Shown here: piece by piece, positions 7,499 through 15,190 of the stretch
How the letters are laid out: each line of letters opens with the position of its first letter
Numbering within the stretch: position 1 is the first letter of the stretch
DNA from: Acidobacteriota bacterium
Lineage (GTDB): Bacteria > Acidobacteriota > Blastocatellia > Pyrinomonadales > Pyrinomonadaceae
Reading direction: 5' to 3'
Assembly (NCBI GenBank): GCA_013813755.1
Contig: JACCRD010000067.1
Location: 1 to 17,152 of the forward strand
Length of the DNA stretch: 17,152 bases
The notes under the pieces: model-generated
Told to the model about the DNA's origin: nothing
The model's database searches: none
What the model saw: only the letters and a program-made list of their open reading frames with translations
Translations under genes and position numbers: made by a program

Positions 7499-8281
7499 AG
7501 ATTTTGATTTTTCAATCAAACGATTTTTGTGTGCTAATTCAAAAAAAAGTTCCAAACCTTTTTGCATCGAATCGTCAATTGAATAAGAGATATTTTCGGA
7601 CAAATAATCTTTAAAATCTTCACGCGAAAGATGAATTTCCGTTTCGTAATTCGCGACAATTTCGTCCAGATGATTTAAACCTTCGTCCCGCGCATTTTGA
7701 AAATTTATTTGTCTGGCAATTTCAGCTTTTTCGGTGTTTGCCATCCACATCGCAAAAACAAAACCGCAGTTTGTAAATTTTTTCCAGACTTCCGCCAAAT
7801 CAAATTTTCTATACTTTATATTATCAATGATCAGCGCCGGGTCACCGATTAAAAGAGCGCAATCCGATGCGGTAAGCATCGCCGCTAAATTGGGTTTGGC
7901 AGGTTTGTAAATCGGCTCAATTTGTAAAAATTCACGAAAAATAATTTTCGCCAGCGCGACGCTTGTTTTCGACGAAACATCGAGCGTCACAGTTTTTACG
8001 TCTGGCAAATCCATCCCTTTGGTGACCAGACATACACTTCTGACCTTTTCTTTTGCGCCGACGCAGACGTTTGGAACGAGCAAAACATTTTCTATTCTCT
8101 GATATTCGATAACCGGAACGAGCGCGGCGGCGACGCGTTTTTGGGCGAGAAGTTCGGCGGAACGCGCCGGGGCGTTATCAAGAATCAACTCGAATTGTCC
8201 TCGGTTCGAGCCATACAAAAAGCTCCAGACAAGCGGCGCGGTGTTCGAATAACTCGAAGCTGAAATTCTGGTCGTCGGCAT
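7481..8281 (-). CDS. mqnA: Chorismate dehydratase, menaquinone futalosine pathway
   Basis: A protein of 266 residues, close to the usual length of MqnA. It removes water from chorismate to give 3-[(1-carboxyvinyl)oxy]benzoate, the first step of the futalosine route to menaquinone, in the cytoplasm. The N-terminus ISASSYSNTAPLVWSFLYG is the characteristic start of the MqnA/MqnD periplasmic-binding-protein fold. ALVPVIEYQRI, then SSKTSVALAKIIFREFL and DCALLIGDPAL further on, are the conserved pocket regions, and NCGFVFAMWMAN completes the pattern. The length and these motifs suit MqnA better than MqnD. A small acetyltransferase gene ends only four bases before its start, so the two are surely co-transcribed. 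The 3' end overlaps the convergent HEAT-type gene by 18 bases. mqnC lies downstream on the same strand; other pathway genes are not in the window. Confidence 0.9.
   Translation of the reverse strand: MPTTRISASSYSNTAPLVWSFLYGSNRGQFELILDNAPARSAELLAQKRVAAALVPVIEYQRIENVLLVPNVCVGAKEKVRSVCLVTKGMDLPDVKTVTLDVSSKTSVALAKIIFREFLQIEPIYKPAKPNLAAMLTASDCALLIGDPALIIDNIKYRKFDLAEVWKKFTNCGFVFAMWMANTEKAEIARQINFQNARDEGLNHLDEIVANYETEIHLSREDFKDYLSENISYSIDDSMQKGLELFFELAHKNRLIEKSKSLDFLC
7503..7526 (+). terminator. Possible weak terminator of the HEAT-type gene
   Basis: TTTGATT (7503-7509) and AATCAAA (7514-7520) form a 7-bp AT-only-plus-one-GC stem with loop TTTC, followed by CG and a run of five T. It lies directly after the plus-strand HEAT-type gene and inside the mqnA 3' coding end, so the codons of mqnA may partly explain it. 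The stem is weak. Confidence 0.35.
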
Positions 8282-8285
8282 TTTT

Positions 8286-8570
8286 TTACGCGCTTAAAAC
8301 ATCTTGAGATTCAGGCGTTATTTCAATAATTTTTTTTGCGAACGAACACTGCGCGATTATTTTCAAATTATTTTCACGCGTGAACTTCACGCCTTCTGCC
8401 ACTAATTTTTTGCCGACGCCTTTGCCCTTCAGAGATTCGTCAACTTCTGTGTGGTCAATAATAATCGTGTCCTCGCCCGATTTTTTGTAGGTCATCAGCG
8501 CAACATTTTTTCCGTCTTCTTCGATAAAAAATTCGCCGCCGCCATCCGTTTCTCTTTTTTGTATTTTCAT
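8286..8570 (-). CDS. Small GNAT-fold N-acetyltransferase (YidJ/Acetyltransf_CG type)
   Basis: A protein of 94 residues, the usual size of the minimal GNAT family sometimes called GCN5-related Acetyltransf_CG. The acetyl-CoA binding region is visible as DHTEVDESLKGKGVGKKLV (about 39-57): the beta strand before it, the turn with GKGVGKKL and the following helix. The C-terminus AQCSFAKKIIEITPESQDV (about 73-91) matches the family ending with a C-x-F-A-K-K pattern and a tyrosine or similar residue near E-x-Q-D; here that position is a serine. Substrates of this family are poorly known. It begins with ATG at 8570 in the divergent promoter region opposite the cyclase gene and ends four bases before mqnA, so it is the first gene of a two-gene unit with mqnA. 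Confidence 0.88.
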   Translation of the reverse strand: MKIQKRETDGGGEFFIEEDGKNVALMTYKKSGEDTIIIDHTEVDESLKGKGVGKKLVAEGVKFTRENNLKIIAQCSFAKKIIEITPESQDVLSA

Positions 8571-8610
8571 AACTTCTCTTGAAAGATTTAAAATTTATTC
8601 ACAACTTTAT

Positions 8611-8684
8611 TTCTAACAGACGCTTTTCCGTTTGCCAAATCTTGCTTAAAGTCCGCGGGCTAATTTATGCTTGTTAGAACGTCT
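8611..8684. promoter_or_regulatory. Divergent promoter region with nested inverted sequence pairs
   Basis: This lies between the GNAT-mqnA unit (minus) and the cyclase gene (plus). TTCTAACA at 8611-8618 is the exact reverse complement of TGTTAGAA at 8672-8679. Directly next to each arm is a second pair, AGACG at 8618-8622 and CGTCT at 8680-8684. The two pairs are ordered so that they cannot form one simple stem, which is more like two operator half-sites than a hairpin. No regulator can be named. Confidence 0.4.
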
Positions 8685-8713
8685 GAATTTTTCGACAACC
8701 ATTATTTACAAGA

Positions 8714-9355
8714 ATGAAAATTTACGATATCAGCGTGCCAATCAGCGAAGATACTCCGGTTTATGAAGGCGATCCAAAAGTTTTGATCGAGACGGCGCAC
8801 GCCATTTCAAAAGGCGACGCGGCAAATGTTTCAAAACTTTGTTTCGGCGCGCACACGGCGACGCACGTTGACGCGCCGAATCATTTTATTGAAGGCTCGC
8901 GAAAAGTTCACGAACTTGATTTGGATAAGCTGATTGGCATCTGCCGCGTTGTTGAAATTGACAAAAATGCCATGGCGATTTCCGCCGAACACGTTAGAAA
9001 TCTTGACTTAACTGGCGTTAAACGAATCTTATTTAAAACCCGCAATTCCGAATTCTGGAACGAGCTGGAAAAAGGTTTTCGCAAAGATTTTACATATATC
9101 GAACCGGAAGCGGCGAAAGAGTTAATTAATTTGAATATTAAACTCGTCGGCATCGATTATCTTTCGGTCGAAAAATTCGGCGCGGAATCGTTCCAGACGC
9201 ATATTATTTTGCTCGAACGAGAAGTTGTCATCATCGAAGGTTTGGATCTGCGCGAAGTTTCGGCGGGCGATTATGAATTGATTTGTCTGCCGCTGAAAAT
9301 TGCCGACGGAACAGGCGACGGCGCTCCGGCGCGAACGATTTTAAGGCAAAAATAA
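8714..9355 (+). CDS. Cyclase-family metal hydrolase (kynurenine formamidase-like)
   Basis: A protein of 213 residues of the PF04199-type cyclase family, which includes bacterial arylformamidase KynB, isatin hydrolase and polyketide-associated enzymes. The metal-binding signature HTATHVDAPNH (47-57) gives the HxxxHxDxxxH ligands His47, His51, Asp53 and His57. The N-terminus MKIYDISVPISEDTPVYEGDP and the C-terminal DGTGDGAPARTIL are also typical. KynB hydrolyses N-formylkynurenine to kynurenine in tryptophan breakdown, but no other kynurenine-pathway gene is nearby, so the substrate is left open. The ATG at 8714 matches the family start. Its promoter must lie in the divergent region shared with the GNAT-mqnA unit. 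A small broken gene follows after 10 bases, probably on the same transcript. Confidence 0.88.
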   Translation: MKIYDISVPISEDTPVYEGDPKVLIETAHAISKGDAANVSKLCFGAHTATHVDAPNHFIEGSRKVHELDLDKLIGICRVVEIDKNAMAISAEHVRNLDLTGVKRILFKTRNSEFWNELEKGFRKDFTYIEPEAAKELINLNIKLVGIDYLSVEKFGAESFQTHIILLEREVVIIEGLDLREVSAGDYELICLPLKIADGTGDGAPARTILRQK

Positions 9356-9365
9356 AAAGGCAAAA

Positions 9366-9617
9366 GTGAAAAAAGAAGATTTTGTTAATAAACGCCAAAG
9401 TTTTGCAGAAAAGCCAATCGGCGAACTGATTGATTTACTGTCGAGCGACGAATTGCAGACACGCTTTTTTGCTGAAATGTGTCTGCGCGATGCAACCAAC
9501 ACCTGACTGAATTTTCAACCGGCGAGTTCGCCGCGCGCGAGGGAGAAAGCCATCGAAGAATGGCGCGAATGGTGGAGTGACAAAGCAGGAGCATTTAAGA
9601 AAAAATGGCGAAGTTAG
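9366..9617 (+). pseudogene. Small HEAT-like gene interrupted by an in-frame TGA
   Basis: Starting from GTG at 9366, preceded by AAAAAGG at good spacing, the frame reads VKKEDFVNKRQSF...LIDLLSSDELQTRFFAEMCLRDATNT and stops at TGA 9504-9506 after 46 residues. Without any frame change it continues with LNFQPASSPRAREKAIEEWREWW and ends at TAG 9615-9617, 83 codons in all plus the stop. The second half has the AREKAIEEWREWW pattern often seen at the C-terminus of short HEAT/armadillo-type proteins, and the first half has the matching LSSDELQTRFFAEMCLRDAT helix. So the two halves look like one protein split by a single nonsense codon. Options are a pseudogene, a sequencing error, TGA readthrough, or a truncated but used 46-residue protein. 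It follows the cyclase gene by 10 bases. Confidence 0.6.
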
Positions 9618-9660
9618 TCGTTTGTTTTAATTTAAACAAACAAATGTCAATTAAAAAACT

Positions 9661-10305
9661 TTAAGAATCGAGCGGATCAATGAGCGAATTTTTACTCAAA
9701 TAAAAATGCCACAAAAGACGCGCGGCGACGGCTCGCAAAGGTTTCCATTTTTCGGCGGTGATTAAAAATTCGTCGGAGGTGGATCTTTTTTCCGAATTTT
9801 TCAATTTTTGCCAGGCAACGTGCAAAGCCAGATCGCCTTTGGGCATTACGTCAGCCCGCCGCAATGCCATAAGGAGATAAATGTCCGCCGTCCAATCGCC
9901 GATGCCTTTTATCTTTTTGAGTTCCGTTTTGACTTTTTCATCCGGCAAATTTTCGAGCGATTCAAGATTTAACTGTCCGCCGGAAATCGCTTTCGCCAAG
10001 TCTCGCGCATAGCTCATCTTTTGCCGGCTGAAATATACCGCTTTCATCTCTTCATCAGATAAAGACAAAACACCTTCAGGCGTAATCGAACCGAGTTTTT
10101 CCCGCAATTTGTCAAACGCCGATTGTGCCGAAGCGACCGAGACTTGTTGTTCGAGAATAATATGAATAAGAGTGGCAAAACTTGCCACGCGCGCCCACAA
10201 CGGCGGCTTGCCGTAGGTTTGAAAGATGAAAGCCAAATCCGAGTCTTTTTCAGCTAATTCTCGACAGAAGTCAACTAAATTCTCAGCATTTATATAAACG
10301 ATCAT
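9661..10305 (-). CDS. DNA-3-methyladenine glycosylase II (AlkA-type, HhH-GPD)
   Basis: A protein of 214 residues that should excise alkylated purines such as 3-methyladenine from DNA, starting base-excision repair. The fold region LIHIILEQQVSVASAQSAFDKL (about 46-67) is the usual entry to the HhH-GPD domain. The helix-hairpin-helix is ELKKIKGIGDWTADIYLLM (about 128-146) and the catalytic aspartate is Asp158 in MPKGDLAL. There is no C-terminal Cys4 iron-sulphur motif, which rules out the Nth/MutY branch, and no N-terminal AlkA extension, so it is nearer to the short Mag1-like form. ATG at 10305 gives a typical length. It is the last gene of a minus-strand run, 42 bases after the DUF488 gene. 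Nothing in the sequence indicates an Ada-type operator. Confidence 0.9.
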   Translation of the reverse strand: MIVYINAENLVDFCRELAEKDSDLAFIFQTYGKPPLWARVASFATLIHIILEQQVSVASAQSAFDKLREKLGSITPEGVLSLSDEEMKAVYFSRQKMSYARDLAKAISGGQLNLESLENLPDEKVKTELKKIKGIGDWTADIYLLMALRRADVMPKGDLALHVAWQKLKNSEKRSTSDEFLITAEKWKPLRAVAARLLWHFYLSKNSLIDPLDS

Positions 10306-10347
10306 TTTACTTTGCGGTCTTCACGCCAACAGCGGAAAACTTTATTG

Positions 10348-10815
10348 TTACCAAATCGAAACAACCACGCTTTCGTCAAACTCGATCGAACCGCCATTGG
10401 GCAAGATATGAATGATTGTCGATGCGCCTTTCGCTCTCAAAAGCGGCGCGAGCGATCCGACGCGGTGACAATTTGCTCTGGGAATTTTATGTTTCGTGAG
10501 CGGCTGCGACTCCGAACACATAATCGCGGTTTTGACTTCAGCTGACAGCTCTAAAATTCTTTCGATTCCGTACGCTAAATCTTCGGATTTGGCAATTTTC
10601 TTACCGCCGCATTCGGGCAGATGTTCATAGCCGATGCCGTTTTCACGTAAATTTTCCTGCAAAACCGCCCCGTTAAACTGCACCCAGCGCGAACGCGCGG
10701 CGCTCCGCACGTCGCACAAAAAAGCGATTTCATATTTTTGCAGAAGCGCGAGAAAGTCCGTCCACGAATGCCGCCCGTGACCGATTGTATAGACGGTAAT
10801 CGAATCTGATTTCAT
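10348..10815 (-). CDS. DUF488 family protein
   Basis: A protein of 155 residues belonging to the DUF488 family. It opens with VYTIGHGRHSWTDFLALLQKY, then FLCDVRSAARSRWVQFN (about 32-48), GIGYEHLPECGGKK (about 60-73), and later IMCSESQPL (about 98-106) with PRANCHR (112-118). These are the T-I-G-H, D-V-R-S-x-x-R-S and C-x-E...CHR blocks that define the family. The conserved Asp/Arg and the CHR segment suggest a binding pocket, but the biochemical role is unknown. It lies between the CHAD gene (88 bases upstream) and the AlkA-type gene (42 bases downstream) on one strand; DUF488 genes are often seen near DNA-repair genes, so a link to the glycosylase is possible but is only inferred. Confidence 0.88.
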   Translation of the reverse strand: MKSDSITVYTIGHGRHSWTDFLALLQKYEIAFLCDVRSAARSRWVQFNGAVLQENLRENGIGYEHLPECGGKKIAKSEDLAYGIERILELSAEVKTAIMCSESQPLTKHKIPRANCHRVGSLAPLLRAKGASTIIHILPNGGSIEFDESVVVSIW

Positions 10816-10903
10816 TGTTTTAGTTTCTAATTGCTACGCCAATCTACGCCGGCAGAAGCGTGATGTTATTGTCTGAGGTTTTTCCATTCTGACAGGAAAG
10901 CGT

Positions 10904-11851
10904 CTAGGCAATCGTCGCCTGCATTCGCTCTGTAAAATTAGTTGTTTCCCAATCGCTCCAAAGTTTGAGAGCGGCGCGATAATTTTTTGTTCGATTTTTA
11001 ATCATCTCGGACAAAAGCCAGACGACGGCTTTGTGCAAATTTGCGCTTGGCTGGATGTTTTGCCGCCCGCGCATCCGCCCGCCCAAATCTTCCAGCCAAA
11101 TGTCACAATCGTGAACTTCGCCCAGAAGCGATTGCATCGTGGCTATCTCGGCGGCAAACGGTTCGACTTTTGTTCCCCAGCAAGCCGTAAAAAGTTCAAC
11201 CGCATAGCGCAGACGCTTGGCGGCGATACGCATTTCGTGCAGTTTTTCAATGTTAAAAGGCTCATAAACACTCACGCCCAAATCGCACAACTCTTCGAGA
11301 TTGGCGGCGACGGCTTCGCGTCCGGCTTCATTGAAACTAACGACGCGCTCGCGCTTATTTTTTCTGACAGCCTTATCGAGCGCGGCAGTAAAATTCTCTT
11401 GCAAGCCCGCAATAATATTGTCGGCAAGAGTCTTTGTTAAATTCGTACGCGCCTTTTCGCGCACCCGACGACGTTCTTCGAGCAGCGTTTCAATTCCTTC
11501 TTTAATTTGTTCGCCGATTCCGTCCATTTCGGCGACGGAATGCAAATTTTCCAGCGCGAGAATCGCTACATCCTGATCACGCACCGCACCGAGCGCGTCG
11601 GCAATCTCTTTCAAATTTTTTCGCACGCGACGGAGCGGACGCTTCCTGAGCAGCGGCAAAAAATCGCGCAAAGCGCTGCGCAGACGGCGCGAAGCAACCC
11701 GCATCGCGTGAACGCCTTTGATGTCAGAAAATTCAAGCGCCGCTCCCCGCAGTTCGACCATTTCTTCAAATCGCACGCGCAAAACAGCCGCCGCCCATTC
11801 GAGAGCGTCCGCCGCGCAGTCAAGCCCTGTTATTTCTTTCGCTTTTGCCAT
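10904..11851 (-). CDS. CHAD domain protein (polyphosphate-associated helical protein)
   Basis: A protein of 315 residues made almost wholly of the conserved histidine alpha-helical domain. The two halves each carry the hallmark histidine-plus-basic helix: VHAMRVASRRLRSALRDFLPLL (about 50-70) and KLHEMRIAAKRLRYAVELF (about 204-222). The many arginine and lysine residues on these helices form the basic groove that binds inorganic polyphosphate in characterised CHAD proteins. No CYTH triphosphatase domain is fused, unlike in ygiF-like proteins, so this is a stand-alone CHAD, which in other bacteria localises to polyphosphate granules. It starts 28 bases after the CDF metal exporter stop, so the two are likely co-transcribed; polyphosphate also binds metals, which makes the pairing sensible but not proven. 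Confidence 0.9.
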   Translation of the reverse strand: MAKAKEITGLDCAADALEWAAAVLRVRFEEMVELRGAALEFSDIKGVHAMRVASRRLRSALRDFLPLLRKRPLRRVRKNLKEIADALGAVRDQDVAILALENLHSVAEMDGIGEQIKEGIETLLEERRRVREKARTNLTKTLADNIIAGLQENFTAALDKAVRKNKRERVVSFNEAGREAVAANLEELCDLGVSVYEPFNIEKLHEMRIAAKRLRYAVELFTACWGTKVEPFAAEIATMQSLLGEVHDCDIWLEDLGGRMRGRQNIQPSANLHKAVVWLLSEMIKNRTKNYRAALKLWSDWETTNFTERMQATIA

Positions 11852-11879
11852 CTTAAAATTTAATTTATCAAACTACCGA

Positions 11880-12794
11880 TTACTCTTCCAAACGGTCAAG
11901 CTCAATATCGTGCCACGATGCCGGGTCATCGAGCGATTCGAGATGTGTAAAGACGATTGTTCCGGCGACGGCGCGGCGGATGTCGGCTTCGATTTCCTCG
12001 AGCAATTGATGTCCCTGATGCACCGTCCATTTGCCGGGAACCAGAATGTGGACGCTGGCGAACTGTCTGGTTCCCGACTGCCTTGTGCGCAAAGCGTGAT
12101 ATTCAATTCCTTCGCGCGTCGCGTATTGGTCGAGAACTTCGCAGATCGCTTTTTGACTTGGCGCGGCAACCGCCGTGTCCATTAAACCGAGCGCTGAACG
12201 CCGCACCAGACGAACTCCCGTCCAGATAATATTGGCGGCGACGAGCAGCGCGATTAAAGGATCGAGAACATACCAATTTGAAAAAGCGACGGCACTGATT
12301 CCGGCAACGACGCCGATTGATGTCCAAACATCAGTCATCAGATGCTGTCCGTCCGCTTCCAAAATAATCGAACGATGTTTTTTCCCGGTTTGAATCAAAA
12401 TTCGCGCCACGAAAAAATTGATTAGCGTCGCCGTGAGCGAGAGCAGCAGTCCAATTCCAATCTGCTCAATCGGCTGCGGGGCGAGCAAACGGGAGATTGC
12501 CGCCCATCCGATACTGACGGCGGCGAACAAAATCAACATTCCTTCGATGCCGCTCGCGAAATATTCGGCTTTGTCGTGTCCGAAAGCGTGTTCATCATCT
12601 GGCGGACGCGCCGCAAGGCTGAGCATCAAAAGCGCCATCACCGCCGCGACCAGATTGATCACCGATTCGAGCGCGTCGGACAAGAGCCCAACTGAACCGG
12701 TCAGAAAATAAGCCGCCATTTTCAGACTAATCGTCAAGACTGCCGCCAAAACGGACAGCCAGGCAAAGCGTTTCAGATTTTCCCGTTTCGTCAT
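11880..12794 (-). CDS. Cation diffusion facilitator (CDF) metal exporter
   Basis: A protein of 304 residues. CDF proteins are inner-membrane antiporters that swap a divalent cation for protons. Six helices can be traced (about 11-32, 35-60, 84-103, 112-133, 156-171, 177-196), followed by a cytoplasmic domain with HILVPGKWTVHQGHQLLEEIE (about 249-269), which usually binds regulatory metal. Helix 5 carries the standard HLMTD (His151, Asp155). Helix 2 reads LLSDALESVINLVAA: the positions that hold HxxxD or DxxxD in zinc and iron exporters are Glu43 and Asn47 here, so metal preference may differ. EHAFGHDKAEYF (about 68-79) is the conserved loop. The ATG at 12794 is 54 bases after the synthetase stop, and the CHAD gene follows after 28 bases. 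Confidence 0.9.
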   Translation of the reverse strand: MTKRENLKRFAWLSVLAAVLTISLKMAAYFLTGSVGLLSDALESVINLVAAVMALLMLSLAARPPDDEHAFGHDKAEYFASGIEGMLILFAAVSIGWAAISRLLAPQPIEQIGIGLLLSLTATLINFFVARILIQTGKKHRSIILEADGQHLMTDVWTSIGVVAGISAVAFSNWYVLDPLIALLVAANIIWTGVRLVRRSALGLMDTAVAAPSQKAICEVLDQYATREGIEYHALRTRQSGTRQFASVHILVPGKWTVHQGHQLLEEIEADIRRAVAGTIVFTHLESLDDPASWHDIELDRLEE

Positions 12795-12848
12795 ATGCGT
12801 GGTCGAAACTAAATCGAGAAGATTTTCGAGAATGATTATAAAGCAATT

Positions 12849-15068
12849 TTATTCATTGCCGCATTGTTTAATTTCCTCAACCGCCGCCGGATTTTCGAGC
12901 GCCGACAGATCGCCTGCGTCCTCCCGCAAGTATGCGGCGCGAATGACTCGGCGCATCACTTTGGCGTTGCGGGTTTTCGGCAGGGCGGAAACAAAATGTA
13001 TGCGCGAGGGTGCAAGCGGTTTGCCCATATCTTTGGTGACGAGTTGTTTTAATTCGGAAGCCAAAGCGGAAGCATCTTTAGTTTTTGTTTGCAGAACACA
13101 AAATGCAACCATCGCCGTGCCCTTCATTTCGTCGGGAATGCCGATAACTGCGGATTCAGCGACCAGCGGATGCGCGACCAGCAAACTTTCGACTTCCGCC
13201 GGACCGACGCGCTTGCCCGCGACTTTTAAAGTGTCGTCCGAGCGTCCCAGAATAAACCAGTGTCCGTCCGCATCTTTCATTGCCCAATCGCCGTGAACCC
13301 AGATGTCTGCAAAGCGATTCCAATACGTTTCCAGATATCTTTCCCGTTCCTGCCAGAATCCGCGAGCCATTCCGATCCACGGTTTTCTGATTGCCAATTC
13401 GCCGACTGAACCCGCGCCGACTGATTTGCCCGTGTCGTCCAAAATATCCGCCTCAATTCCCAGACACGGCGCGCTAAATGAGCAGGGCTTGATTGGCACG
13501 AGCGGATTGTTCATCAAAATTCCGCCCGAAATTTCCGTGCCCCCCGAATAATTGATAATCGGAAGCTTCGAGTTTCCGACTTTTTCAAACAGCCACCACC
13601 ACGGCGCGGGATTCCACGGCTCGCCCGTCGAAGCAAAAGCTCGAAGACTGGAGAGATCGTGCTTTTTCGGTAAATCGTCGCCTTTCGTGGCAAGCGCGCG
13701 GACGAGCGTCGGCGAAATTCCAAGAATTTCAACTCGATGTTTCGCGCAGAATTCCCACATCCGATCAGCTTCCGGGTAATCGGGCGCGCCATCATAGATG
13801 CAAATCGTTGCGCCGTTGATCAACGCGCCGTAAATCAGCCACGGTCCCATCATCCAGCCGATGTCGGTTATCCACGAAATGCGCGTGCCTCGCCCGACAT
13901 CCGTCCCGTAAGCCATATCCTGCGCTGCTTTTATCGGAAAGCTGCAATGCGTGTGCGCGATGCCTTTCGGCTTGCCCGTCGTGCCGCTGGTGTAAAGAAT
14001 AATCAGCGGGTCTTCGGCTTCGGTCGGTTCGAGATGCGAGAGAGTTTCGAGATGTTCTTCGCCTCTTTTTAACAAGTTTTTCCAAAATGCTTTTCGTATT
14101 TTGTGCGCGTTAGGCTCTGCATCAATTTTATAACTTCTAAATGAAACGCCGCCGGATTTCATATCTTGCTCTCTGTCTTCCCGCATTTTTGCAAGTAACT
14201 CTTTTGGAGTTTTCATTGCCTCGTGATACCTGGCTTCTTCGAGTTCTCTTTCGAGTTCTATTTTTTTTTGCTGCTCGATTTTCTCTTCATTTGAAAATTT
14301 TTTGTACTCCGCAAATGCCTTATTCCGCATTTCAGTTATCTTTTCGCCACCGAATGTTTTCGGCTCTTGAACAATACTGAAAAATTTTTCAATCGTCGGA
14401 CATCTTTCAGCAGCTTCAAGGGCAGTCTGTTCAGCATAAATCTGCTTGCCTCGGCGCTGAAAACCAACACAAGTAATCAATGCTTTCGCGCCAACCGCAT
14501 TCATTCGGCTGGCAATTGCTTCAACTCCGTAACCGGAAAAGACGGGAACGGCAATTGCGCCGATTCTGCCAATCGCTAAAAGTACGGCGACTGTTGCCGG
14601 CAGCATCGGCAAATGAATTCCGACTGCATCGCCTTTTCCAAAACCGTGCGAGCGCAAAACCGCCGCGAAAAGCCTGACTTGGCGAAAGAGTTCGCCATAA
14701 GTGAGAGTTTCGGTAAATCCTCCTTCGCCTTCCCAAATTACCGCGGGCTGGTCGCGCATTTCGTCCATCTGCCAACGGTCAACGCAATGCGAAACAATAT
14801 TCAAACCGCCGCCGACGCACCAATGCGGAAACTCTATGCCGTCCGACAAATCGAGCAGTTTTTCATAAGGGGGATCGAATTTTATATCTAAGAATTTCAA
14901 AACTTCAGCGGTGAATTTTTCCGTTTTGCTGATCGAAAATTTGTAGAGCTCGTCAAAAGTTGAAACGCCGATTTGTTTCATAAATCGCGTCAGCTGGGCG
15001 CGCTCGATAACTTCCGGCGTTGGCTGCCAGACGATTTCCTGAGCTTCAAATGTGTTTGGCTGGTTCAT
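12849..15068 (-). CDS. Acetyl-CoA-synthetase-like AMP-forming ligase with charged helical insertion
   Basis: A 739-residue member of the acyl-adenylate superfamily. It should activate a carboxylate (acetate or a related short acid) with ATP and transfer it to CoA. Core motifs in order: LIILYTSGTTGKPKGIAH (P-loop, about 355-372), INYSGGTEISGG (505-516), VHGDWAMKDADGHWFILGRSDD (591-612), TLKVAGKRVGPAEVE (613-627) and LPKTRNAKVMRR (696-707) with the expected catalytic Lys703. The N-terminal half has the PHWCVGGGLNIVSHCVDRW (81-99) typical of ACS relatives. It is about 90 residues longer than usual relatives: residues about 236-346 hold a Lys/Glu-rich, probably coiled-coil stretch (KKIELERELEEARYHEAMK and neighbours) just before the P-loop, encoded by A+T-richer DNA. 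ATG at 15068 fits the family start. It heads a five-gene minus-strand run. Confidence 0.9.
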   Translation of the reverse strand: MNQPNTFEAQEIVWQPTPEVIERAQLTRFMKQIGVSTFDELYKFSISKTEKFTAEVLKFLDIKFDPPYEKLLDLSDGIEFPHWCVGGGLNIVSHCVDRWQMDEMRDQPAVIWEGEGGFTETLTYGELFRQVRLFAAVLRSHGFGKGDAVGIHLPMLPATVAVLLAIGRIGAIAVPVFSGYGVEAIASRMNAVGAKALITCVGFQRRGKQIYAEQTALEAAERCPTIEKFFSIVQEPKTFGGEKITEMRNKAFAEYKKFSNEEKIEQQKKIELERELEEARYHEAMKTPKELLAKMREDREQDMKSGGVSFRSYKIDAEPNAHKIRKAFWKNLLKRGEEHLETLSHLEPTEAEDPLIILYTSGTTGKPKGIAHTHCSFPIKAAQDMAYGTDVGRGTRISWITDIGWMMGPWLIYGALINGATICIYDGAPDYPEADRMWEFCAKHRVEILGISPTLVRALATKGDDLPKKHDLSSLRAFASTGEPWNPAPWWWLFEKVGNSKLPIINYSGGTEISGGILMNNPLVPIKPCSFSAPCLGIEADILDDTGKSVGAGSVGELAIRKPWIGMARGFWQERERYLETYWNRFADIWVHGDWAMKDADGHWFILGRSDDTLKVAGKRVGPAEVESLLVAHPLVAESAVIGIPDEMKGTAMVAFCVLQTKTKDASALASELKQLVTKDMGKPLAPSRIHFVSALPKTRNAKVMRRVIRAAYLREDAGDLSALENPAAVEEIKQCGNE

Positions 15069-15172
15069 AAATTTAGTTACAAAATATCAAAAAAATGAAA
15101 CAAAGTCAGATGAAATGTGTGTGATAAGCAAGTCAGCAATTAAACTAAAAACAATTTTCGGATTTATTTGAA

Positions 15173-15190
15173 ATGGTAAAAACTTTATGA
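15173..15190 (+). other. Five-codon upstream frame overlapping the next start (ATGA)
   Basis: ATG at 15173 opens a five-codon frame whose TGA stop (15188-15190) overlaps the ATG (15187) of the membrane protein gene as ATGA. This geometry is typical of translational coupling, but a frame this short arises easily by chance. Confidence 0.25.

Noticed and set aside
11033..11863. Several plus-strand frames opposite the CHAD gene
   Set aside because: They mirror a well-supported minus-strand gene, are rich in Arg, Ser and Ala as expected of antisense reading, and have no ribosome sites.
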